A program made the position numbers and the translations under genes. DNA of 64,000 nucleotides, from contig NZ_CP096255.1 of the NCBI RefSeq assembly GCF_011516635.5, positions 7,004,501 to 7,068,500 on the forward strand, read 5' to 3'. Under the pieces are notes generated by a model, which did no database searches, had not been told where the DNA came from, and saw only the letters and a list, made by a program, of their open reading frames with translations. This document shows positions 8,354-15,900 of this stretch, piece by piece (position 1 is the stretch's first letter; each line of letters starts with the position of its first letter). The DNA comes from Bradyrhizobium barranii subsp. apii (GTDB lineage Bacteria > Pseudomonadota > Alphaproteobacteria > Rhizobiales > Xanthobacteraceae).

Positions 8354-8965
8354 CTACTGCTTCGGCGCGGGCGCCATCATCGCGCCGCCCTTCTTCGCTG
8401 CGGGCGCAGGCGCAGGCTTCGTCGTCGCGGCGGTCGCCTGTGCCGGAAGATATTTGGCGACGATGGCAGGATCGACCTGGGCGATGTAGGCGTCGGGAAG
8501 ACGCGTCCAGGTCTCGTCCTTGCCGAACAGGGAAATGCCGAGGAAGCCGCGCATGGTCAGCGTCTGCCCGTCCGCGCTGACCGACATCTTGGCCTTCCAG
8601 ATGTTGCCGTCGCGCGGATTGACCACGTTGCCGCCGTCATACTTCAGGCCGTCGCGCTTCATGTCGCGGATGAAGGAGAGCCCGAGCACCGGCGCGTTCT
8701 TGCGATCATCCGTGCATTTCGCACAGACCTCGTTCGGGTCGTCGCCGGGACGCGGAAAGGTTTTCGCGATCACGCCTTCGAAGATGCCGTTGTGGTCGAC
8801 GAAGAGAAACCATCCCACCGTCTTGCCGTCCTCGATCTTCTGCCAAAGACCCGCGGCGGTTGGCTGCTGCGCCTGTGCGGCTACCGGCCCAACCGCGCCA
8901 AGCGTCAGCGCAAGAGCGAGCGCGAGGAGCGAGAGCAGCCGAAAGCTGGAAAAGAGAGTCCGCAT
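8354..8965 (-). CDS. DUF2147 family exported protein
   Basis: A 203-residue protein with a signal peptide (about 1-30). The mature part matches the DUF2147 beta-barrel pattern: GLWQKIEDGKTVGWF, VDHNGIFEGVIAKTF, a CAKC pair followed by NAPVLGLSFIRDM, GGNVVNPRDGNIWKAKM, and the diagnostic LTMRGFLGISLFGKDETWTRL. An Ala/Pro/Lys-rich tail of about 30 residues follows. Family members are secreted or periplasmic and the biochemical role is not established. ATG 8965 is preferred over the longer frame because AAGGTGAT lies at ideal spacing. An IS5-type element starts about 14 bases upstream of that ATG, so the native promoter has been displaced by 0.9 kb. Confidence 0.85.
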   Translation of the reverse strand: MRTLFSSFRLLSLLALALALTLGAVGPVAAQAQQPTAAGLWQKIEDGKTVGWFLFVDHNGIFEGVIAKTFPRPGDDPNEVCAKCTDDRKNAPVLGLSFIRDMKRDGLKYDGGNVVNPRDGNIWKAKMSVSADGQTLTMRGFLGISLFGKDETWTRLPDAYIAQVDPAIVAKYLPAQATAATTKPAPAPAAKKGGAMMAPAPKQ

Positions 8966-8983
8966 TATGATCACCTTGCTAAG

Positions 8984-9917
8984 TGTCTGTTCCAAAACAT
9001 GTTGAGTCGAATGAATCGGTTGTGATTCAAGGTGAGCGGCCTGATTCGATGGGGACGCGCCGCCAATGTGGACTACCGAGAACCGTGCACGCTACGACCG
9101 CAGCCGCCTGCGCTATCCGAGCGACTTGACCGACGAGGAGTGGGCGCTGATCGCGCCTCGCATCCCGCCGGCCAAGCGCGGCGGCAACAAGCGTACGGTG
9201 GACCTGCGCGAGATTGTCAACGGGCTGATGTACATCCTGAGCACAGGTTGCCAGTGGCGCGCGATCCCCAAGGACCTGCCGCCGCGCTCGACGCTGTATG
9301 GCTACTTCGATCTGTGGAGCTGGAACGGCACGCTCGATAAAATTCATCACGCCCTCTATGTCGAATGTCGCGAAAGGGCCGAGCGCGAGGCTTCTCCCAC
9401 CGCCGCCATCATCGATAGCCAGAGCGTGAAAAGCGCTGAAAAAGGGGGCCTCATGATCTCCATGGCTACGACGCGGGCAAGAAGATCAAGGGCAAGAAGC
9501 GGCACATTCTCGTCGACACGCAAGGCCTCTTGATGCACGCCATCGTGCATGCGGCGGACATCCAGGATCGCGACGGCGGCGTGCTCCTGATGGCAACGTT
9601 GTTCGGCCTCTATCCCTTTCTTCTGAAGCTCTACGCCGACGGCGGATATCAAGGGCCACATTTCCAGAAGGGGCTGCGTAGCGCTCTGAAGCGCGTGAAC
9701 CTCGAAATCGTCAAACGCTCCGATCAGGCTCACCGTTTCGTCGTCTTGCCCAAACGCTGGATCGTCGAGCGTACCTTTGCCTGGCTCGGGCGATGCCGAA
9801 GACTGTCCAAAGATTGGGAATGCTTCAATCACAGGGCGCTCGCCTTTCTCAAGCTGGCCTCCATCCGACTCATGCTGCGAAAGCTATGCAATCCAAGGTA
9901 ATCTTTCCGGACAGACT
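8984..9917. mobile_element. IS5-family insertion sequence (about 0.93 kb)
   Basis: The ends are placed by a CTAAG direct repeat on both sides (8979-8983 and 9918-9922) and imperfect terminal inverted repeats: TGTCTGTTCC at the left, and AGTCTGTCCGG read inward from the right. The exact duplication could be shorter (CTA or CTAA), since this IS group uses targets around TA. It carries one transposase split over two frames. It sits immediately upstream of the ribosome-binding site of the DUF2147 gene and is oriented away from it. Confidence 0.8.
9066..9901 (+). CDS. IS5-family transposase, two frames joined by a probable -1 frameshift
   Basis: DDE transposase of the IS5 family (IS427/IS1031-like). 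The first frame (9066-9533) has the N-terminal RYPSDLTDEEWALIAPRIPP, the STGCQWRAIPKDLPP block and the first catalytic Asp in AAIIDSQSVKSAEKG. The second frame carries GYDAGKKIKGKKRHILVD, the second Asp in LKLYADGGYQGPHF, and the Glu in KRWIVERTFAWLGR, ending at 9901. The switch falls on a run of A5G5 near 9440. A -1 shift there gives continuous homology, so this may be programmed frameshifting as in related elements rather than decay. All DDE residues are present, so the element may be active. Confidence 0.85.
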
Positions 9918-10011
9918 CTAAGCCGCCACTGCAATGGCCGCAGACTACGGCGATTTCGCGAACGGTTCCAGCACCAGAAACATGGGGCATTGCCTACCGA
10001 ACCCGGTGCCG

Positions 10012-11040
10012 TCAGTTGACACCGAGCTTCTTTTGCAGACTGGAGGACGAGGTCGTGTACTGGAACACGAGCCGCTTCTCCGGATAGACGTAGCGATGGG
10101 CTTTTTGCGACATCAGCGCGCCCTCGTGGAAGCCGCACAGGATCAGCTTGATCTTGCCAGGATAGGTGTTGATGTCGCCGATGGCGAAGATGCCGGATAC
10201 GTTGGTCTCGAACGCGGACGTCTCGACCGGCACCAGATTGTTCTCCAGCGCGATGCCCCAGTTCGCGACCGGACCGAGCTTCATGGTCAGCCCGAAGAAC
10301 GGCAGCATGGTATCGCAGGAAACTTCGCTCACGCTGTTGTCGTTGCCCTTGACGGTGGCGCCGGTCAGCTTGCCTTCGGTACCGGACAGCGCGGTGACCT
10401 GTCCGAGCCGCAGATCCATCTTTCCGTCGGCCACCAGCGCGCGCATCTGCTCGACGCTGTGGGGCGCGGCGCGAAAATCGTCGCGCCGGTGCAGCAGCGT
10501 GATGCGCTTGGCGAGCGGATGCAGATTGAGCGTCCAGTCGAGCGCAGAATCGCCGCCGCCGACGATCAGAACGCTCTTGTCGCGGAACGTCTCCATCTTG
10601 CGCACGGCGTAGTGCACCGAGGTGCCTTCATAGGCCTCGATGCCCGGCACCGGCGGGCGCTTGGGCTGGAACGAGCCGCCGCCGGCCGCGATCACCACCA
10701 CCTTGCATTCGAACACCTTGCCCGCGTCGGTGGTGCAGCGAAACAAGGGATCGCCGATCTTCTCCACCGTCTCCACCATCTCGCCGAGATGGAAGGTCGG
10801 ATGGAACGGCTTGATCTGCTCCATCAGCGCGTCGGTGAGGCCCTGCCCCGAAACGTGCGGAATGCCGGGAATGTCGTAGATCGGCTTTTCCGGATAGAGC
10901 TCGGCGCACTGGCCGCCGACCTTGTCGAGGATGTCGATGAAATGCGCCTTCATGTCGAGAAGGCCAAGCTCGAAGGCGGCGAACAGACCACAGGGGCCGG
11001 CGCCAATAATCAGCACATCGGTTTTGATCACGTCGCTCAT
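10012..11040 (-). CDS. Ferredoxin--NADP+ reductase, thioredoxin-reductase type
   Basis: A 342-residue FAD/NAD(P)-dependent oxidoreductase of the thioredoxin-reductase-like FNR type. It has an N-terminal dinucleotide-binding motif (VLIIGAGPCGLFAAFELG), the FNR-type segment DKVGGQCAELYPEKPIYDIPG, a second Rossmann motif (VLIVGGGDSALDW) and the FAD-binding GIFAIGDINTYPGK near the C-terminus. It lacks the CxxC redox pair of true thioredoxin reductases, as expected for this FNR class. It should pass electrons between NADPH and ferredoxin in the cytoplasm. A [2Fe-2S] ferredoxin gene lies 0.7 kb away on the same strand, with a thioesterase on the opposite strand between them, and is a plausible partner. 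Confidence 0.92.
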   Translation of the reverse strand: MSDVIKTDVLIIGAGPCGLFAAFELGLLDMKAHFIDILDKVGGQCAELYPEKPIYDIPGIPHVSGQGLTDALMEQIKPFHPTFHLGEMVETVEKIGDPLFRCTTDAGKVFECKVVVIAAGGGSFQPKRPPVPGIEAYEGTSVHYAVRKMETFRDKSVLIVGGGDSALDWTLNLHPLAKRITLLHRRDDFRAAPHSVEQMRALVADGKMDLRLGQVTALSGTEGKLTGATVKGNDNSVSEVSCDTMLPFFGLTMKLGPVANWGIALENNLVPVETSAFETNVSGIFAIGDINTYPGKIKLILCGFHEGALMSQKAHRYVYPEKRLVFQYTTSSSSLQKKLGVN

Positions 11041-11221
11041 GTCGTCTCTTTATCGATCGTTATCGGTTGGACGCCGCCCGGGGGCAGAAGTGACCCTGCC
11101 TGTCTAGCCAACGGGGATGGATCAGGGAAGGCATAAAAGCGGGCGCACCCCGCAGCCGCGCCCACTTGCCGGGTCAGGATAACTGGGCTGTAACGGGATG
11201 CTATATGACGGAGATCAATCG

Positions 11222-11689
11222 GTGAACGCACCAAGCCGCCTCGATACGACGCCGCGCCTGGAGGACTATCCCTATCGTCTCGGCGACAATGTCCGCTTCG
11301 GCGATCTCGATCCGAACCAGCACGTCAACAACGCGGTCTACGCCACTTATTTCGAGACCGGCCGTGTCACGCTGATGAAGAGCCCGGAATACGGGCTGAC
11401 GCCGCCGGGCCTTGCCTGGATCATGGTGCGGCTCGACATCCATTTCCGCGCCGAGCTGCACTGGCCGAACAAGATCGAGCTCGGCCTCGGCGTGGTCAAG
11501 CTGGGACGGACGTCGGTGACCTTCGAACAGGTGGTGTTTTCGGAAGGAAAGTGCATCGCGTCGGCGATGTCGGTCGGCGTCATGCTCAACGAGGCCACGC
11601 GGCGGCCCGCACCGCTCACCGCTGAGATCATCGAGAAGCTCAGACCCTGGCACAAGCGCGGTATCGAGGTCGCGCCGCCGAGCATCTAG
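11222..11689 (+). CDS. Acyl-CoA thioesterase, 4-hydroxybenzoyl-CoA thioesterase (hotdog) family
   Basis: A hotdog-fold thioesterase of about 155 residues from GTG 11222, which has a GGAG ribosome-binding site upstream; ATG 11198 would add eight residues. The active-site pattern is FGDLDPNQHVNNAVYATYFE, with Asp as the likely catalytic residue in the N-terminal strand-helix. It is followed by RLDIHFRAELHWPNKIELG and VTFEQVVFSEGK of the central sheet. It should hydrolyse acyl-CoA thioesters in the cytoplasm; chain preference is unknown. It sits between the ferredoxin reductase and ferredoxin genes on the opposite strand. Confidence 0.87.
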   Translation: MNAPSRLDTTPRLEDYPYRLGDNVRFGDLDPNQHVNNAVYATYFETGRVTLMKSPEYGLTPPGLAWIMVRLDIHFRAELHWPNKIELGLGVVKLGRTSVTFEQVVFSEGKCIASAMSVGVMLNEATRRPAPLTAEIIEKLRPWHKRGIEVAPPSI

Positions 11690-11704
11690 GATATTGAGGG
11701 ACGA

Positions 11705-12025
11705 TCAGGCCTGCCGTTCCGGCGTCGCCACGACGAGCCCGTCGAGTTCGTCGGAGACCTTGATCTGGCAGGACAGCCGCGAGTTCGGGCGCACGTCGAA
11801 ACCGAAGTCGAGCATGTCCTCTTCCATCGGCGTCGGGCTGCCGACCTTCTCGCGCCAGGCTTCGTCGACATAGACGTGACAGGTTGCGCAGGCACAGGCG
11901 CCGCCGCATTCGGCCTCGATGCCGGGAATGCTGTTGCGGATGGCGGCTTCCATCACGGTCGCGCCGTTCTCGACTTCCACCGTACGGGTTTCGCCCTTGT
12001 GGTCGACAAAGTTAATCTTGGCCAT
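11705..12025 (-). CDS. [2Fe-2S] ferredoxin, adrenodoxin/FdVI type
   Basis: A 106-residue ferredoxin. The start at ATG 12025 matches the normal length of the family; the frame continues upstream but the extra translation is not ferredoxin-like. The cluster ligands are visible as C-x5-C-x2-C in ECGGACACATCHVYV, with the fourth Cys in SRLSCQIKVSDEL. The sequence MAKINFVDHKGETRTVEVENG and the acidic stretch PTPMEEDMLDF are typical of vertebrate-type ferredoxins, which serve cytochromes P450 or Fe-S assembly. The nearby ferredoxin-NADP+ reductase is a likely electron donor. It overlaps no neighbour; the thioesterase converges on it with a 15-base gap. Confidence 0.93.
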   Translation of the reverse strand: MAKINFVDHKGETRTVEVENGATVMEAAIRNSIPGIEAECGGACACATCHVYVDEAWREKVGSPTPMEEDMLDFGFDVRPNSRLSCQIKVSDELDGLVVATPERQA

Positions 12026-12107
12026 GTGTGCTCGTGCTGCCGCGATGTTGCAAATGAAGGAGGGTCCGGGCTGTCCTATAACGGGTCGATCCGCCCGGCG
12101 CCATAGG

Positions 12108-12157
12108 GTTTTGATGCGACGTGAATCCCGCTTCGCGGGAAGAAAACGCGTCAAAAC
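12108..12157. repeat. Palindromic repeat upstream of the ferredoxin gene
   Basis: The outer arms GTTTTGA (12108-12114) and TCAAAAC (12151-12157) frame an inner hairpin with CCCGC and GCGGG around a TTC loop. The sequence resembles a GTTTTGACGCG-type interspersed repeat seen in Bradyrhizobium intergenic DNA. It lies between the ferredoxin start and the stop of the Hpt gene and may end transcription of the latter. Confidence 0.5.
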
Positions 12158-12191
12158 AAAAGACTAGAGCGCGGTTTCTCGCCTTGTCGCC

Positions 12192-12566
12192 CTAGGGCTT
12201 CAGGATCGCCTCGATGGCGGCGCGAGCCTCGGTCACCGCCTCTTTCAACGCGGCCAAGGCGTGGGTCTGGCCATGGCCGGTCCGGACCGCGGTCTCGAGG
12301 CTGGCCGCCGCATCCGCCACCGCAAAGGCGCCGATTCCGCGCGCGGAGCCCTTGAGCTTGTGGGCGAGTGCGCCGGCCTCGGCCGGCAGTGCTGCCATCG
12401 CCGCGATCAGGCGGACCGCCTGCTCGGCGAACATCGCGAGCACTTCCTGTTCCAGCTCAGTGTCCCCGAGCGTCATGCGCGAGAGGTGATCGAGGTCGAG
12501 CGGGCTGTCGATGGGTGCAAGCGGGGGCGAAGGCATCCAGTCCATCCGTTGCAGTTCAGGCGTCAT
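12192..12566 (-). CDS. Hpt-domain histidine phosphotransfer protein
   Basis: A 124-residue single-domain phosphotransfer protein. The Hpt signature AHKLKGSARGIGA occurs at about residues 68-80, with the phospho-accepting His at 69. It lies in a four-helix bundle pattern: DLDHLSRMTLGDTELEQEVLAMF before and AVADAAASLETAV after. Such proteins relay phosphate between hybrid kinases and response regulators; in alphaproteobacteria ChpT feeds CtrA, but this protein is shorter than ChpT and should not be equated with it. It is divergent from the giant polar-growth gene and shares a 395-base intergenic region with a CtrA-type box. That hints at cell-cycle or polarity control, which is inference. Confidence 0.85.
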   Translation of the reverse strand: MTPELQRMDWMPSPPLAPIDSPLDLDHLSRMTLGDTELEQEVLAMFAEQAVRLIAAMAALPAEAGALAHKLKGSARGIGAFAVADAAASLETAVRTGHGQTHALAALKEAVTEARAAIEAILKP

Positions 12567-12769
12567 GGCGCAGGCCCCGGCATCGCGCGATGTCCGCCGA
12601 TCCGGCGGTCAAGTTCCCCCCACCGAAGCATGGAAATGGTTAACGAAGTGTTTGGGCCGTTTTACGCAAATCCGCCCGTTTATTGCCGAAAAGTTGCCGC
12701 AATCCGGCGAGTCCGGTGGAGAATTCCATTTATTGCTAAGGCGTTACGGCGCTATCCTGTTAACGATGA

Positions 12770-12784
12770 TTAAGATTGTCTTAA
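12770..12784. promoter_or_regulatory. CtrA-type binding site (TTAA-N7-TTAA) in the gpr/Hpt intergenic region
   Basis: The sequence TTAAGATTGTCTTAA is an exact match to the CtrA consensus TTAA-N7-TTAA. A further TTAA lies six bases upstream (12760-12763) and another TTAAC near 12637. The site is about 178 bases before the GPR-like gene and about 204 bases before the Hpt gene. The rest of the 395-base gap (12567-12961) has no open frame worth calling. Binding is predicted, not shown. Confidence 0.55.
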
Positions 12785-12961
12785 TCCCGGGCATTTCATT
12801 CGCGACGCTCTGCCAATAGGATGTTGCGGAAATTGGCGGACAAGCCGTCCGGGTGGGGACGGCTGGGAATCCGCGTAAGCGGCATGATCCGGTCTGTGGG
12901 CTTGCGTAGCGCGCTGGGCTCGCGGGGGGACGCGTACAAGTAACGAGGGCTCGGACTGAAC

Positions 12962-15900
12962 ATGGCGAACACTCCGAAAAAGGTCAAAGACCCGACAGAA
13001 GTTGCGCTTTCTGCGATCCAGGAAGCCCTGAACATCAGCGACACGGCCGCGGACACCAGCCGCAACGCCTCGATGCGCAACGAAACGTCGTCTCCGGTGG
13101 GGCCGCCGGCTCCCCCGATCTTCGACGAGCCGACCTTCGAGCCGCGTCCTGCCGCCAACGAGCGCGCCACCGTGTTCGATACGATCGAGGAGCCGCGCAC
13201 CTCGCGCCGCGCCGCCAACGACGACCGCGAGACCATCGGCCAGTTGCTCCAGGCGCTTCAGAAGGGCCGCCCTGCCCGCAGCGTCTACACCTTCGCCACC
13301 ATCTTCGCCGGCGTCTGGCTCGCAGCCTGCGCCGCGCTCACCGTCGGCTTCCTGCCCTCGATCCAGGCCGCCATGGGCCAGAGCGGCGGCGTGCTCGTCA
13401 TCGCCGGCCTGATCGCGATGTTCTTCGCGCCGATCATGCTGTTCTACTTCCTGGCGAGCCTCGTCTGGCGCGGCCAGGAAATGCGCATGATCGCGCAGGC
13501 GATGGCGCAGGTCGCGATCCGCTTCTCCGAGCCCGAGGGCTCGGCGTCCGATTCCATGGTCACCGTCGGCCAGGCCATCCGCCGCGAGGTCGCGGCGATG
13601 GGCGACGGCATCGAGCGCGCCATCGCGCGCGCCGGCGAGCTCGAGACGCTGGTCGCCAACGAGGTTGCGGCGCTCGAGCGCGCCTATTCCGACAACGAAG
13701 TGCGCATCCGCTCGCTGCTCCAGGACATCGCGCACCAGCGCGACAATCTGGTCGGCCAGGCCGAGCAGGTCCGCAGCGCCATCTCCGGCGTGCAGATCGA
13801 TCTGCGCCACGACATCGCGCTGATCTCGGACGCGATCGCCTCGCGCGTCGACGAGGTCGCCAAGAGCATCACCGGCGCGCTGGAAGAGCGCGGCGCCCAC
13901 ATCACGGGCGCACTGAGCAACGCCGGCGACAACATGATCCTCGCGCTCGGCGAGCGCGGCGGCGACCTGCTCGACCGCCTCGAGGAGGCCAGCAACGAGA
14001 CCACGCGCGCCGTGCTCGACGCCAGCGAGCGGCTGACCACCAGCCTCAACTTCAAGACCGGCCACGTCCACGACGAGTTCGTCGACCTCGCCGACCGCGT
14101 CCACGAGATGCTGAACGAGCGTATCGACCGCATCACCGGCGAGTTCGAGCAGCGCTCTGCCGCGGTCGTCGACGGCATCTCCGAGCGCACCGAGCAGGTG
14201 CACGACAGCCTGAAGAATTCGTCGGACTCGCTGCTGCTCGAGCTCGAGCTGCGCTCCAACGACCTCTCCGCCAAGATCGACGATGCCGGCAACCGGCTCG
14301 CCGGCCACATCATGACCTCCGGCGACAAGGCGAGCGAGGCGCTCGACGCCACCGTCAACACGCTCGTCGCCAAGGTCGTCAGCCAGACCGAGACCGCGCA
14401 CGACTCGCTGTCGCTGCAGATGAGCGCGTTCGACGAGCTGGTGAAGAACCAGGGCACCGAGCTGGTCGAGAGGTTCGCCCGCGACTCCGGCACGCTCGGC
14501 GCGCTGATCACCCGCCACATCTCCGAGTTCGACCGCACCGTGAAGACGTTCGGCGGTGATATCGTCGATCGCATGGGCCAGCGCACCCAGGACATCGCCG
14601 AGAGCCTGAAGACCTATGTCGACAATTTCGATACCCGCTTCACCTCGAACGGCGGGGCGATCACGGCCGTGCTCGACCAGCGCCTGGTGCAGTTCGAGAC
14701 CACGGTCGGCGAACGTGTCACCAACCTCGACGCCTCGCTGAACGACAAGATCGTCAGCCTCGACGGCACGATCGAAGGCCACATCAAGACCTTCGACGAC
14801 CAGCTCGTCGGCCGCGTCGCCGCGCTCGAACAGTCGTTCGACACCCGCGCCAAGTCGGTGACCGAAACCATCGACGGACGCCTCAACACCCTCGCCTCGT
14901 CGCTGACCGACGGCGCCGCGCAGGCGATCCAGTCGATCGACTCCCGCCTCACTCACCTCACGACGTCGCTCACTGACGGCGCATCGCAGGCCATCGAGAC
15001 GATCGATACCCGCCTCAACTATCTCGCGACCTCGCTCACCGATGGCGCATCGCAGACCATCCAGTCGATCGATACGCGGCTGACGCACCTCACGACGACG
15101 CTCTCGGGCGGCGCCTCGCAGGCGCTCGAATCCATCGACACGCGCCTCACCTACCTGACGACCGCGGTGACGAACGGCGCCTCGCAGGCCGTGCAGTCGA
15201 TCGACACGCGCCTCACCCTCCTGACCTCGACGCTCACCGACGGCACCGCGCAGGCGATCGAGGCGGTCGACCGCCGCATCACCGGCGTCGCCGAGATGAT
15301 CGACGGCCGCAGCACGCACCTGACCGACACGGTCACGGCGCGCTTCCAGGACATCCACCAGGCCATCGAGACCAAGGTCGGCTCGGTCGCCAACGACATC
15401 GACGTGCGCGTGGCGCAGTTCGAGGACCTGCTCGGCTCGCGTGTCGAAGCCGTCGCCGGCCGCATCGAGAGCAGCGGCCGTCAGGCCAGCGAGGACATGA
15501 TGTCCCGCGCCGAGATGATCTCGACCGCGATCCGCTCGCATGTCGAGGACGCCGAGCGCTCGCTCACCAACCTCGTCGTCAACACCAGCGAAACGATCCA
15601 GACCGGTGCGCGCACCGCGCAGCAGTCGCTGATGACGGTCTCCTCCGACGTCAACGCCCAGCTCAAGATGACCTCCACCGAGGTCGAGCGCGCGCTGACC
15701 GCGGTCGGCACCGGTGCTGCGAACTCGATCCTGAGCAGCGCCCGCGAGGCTCAGTCGACCCTGGTCGCTGCCTCGGGCGATGCCTCCAACCAGATCAAGG
15801 GGCTCGCGGTCGACGTCGAACGCACGCTGTCGGCGGCCGGTTCTGCCACCGCGGCCTCGATCCTGGCCGGCGCCCGCGAGGTGCAGACCACGCTCGTCAC

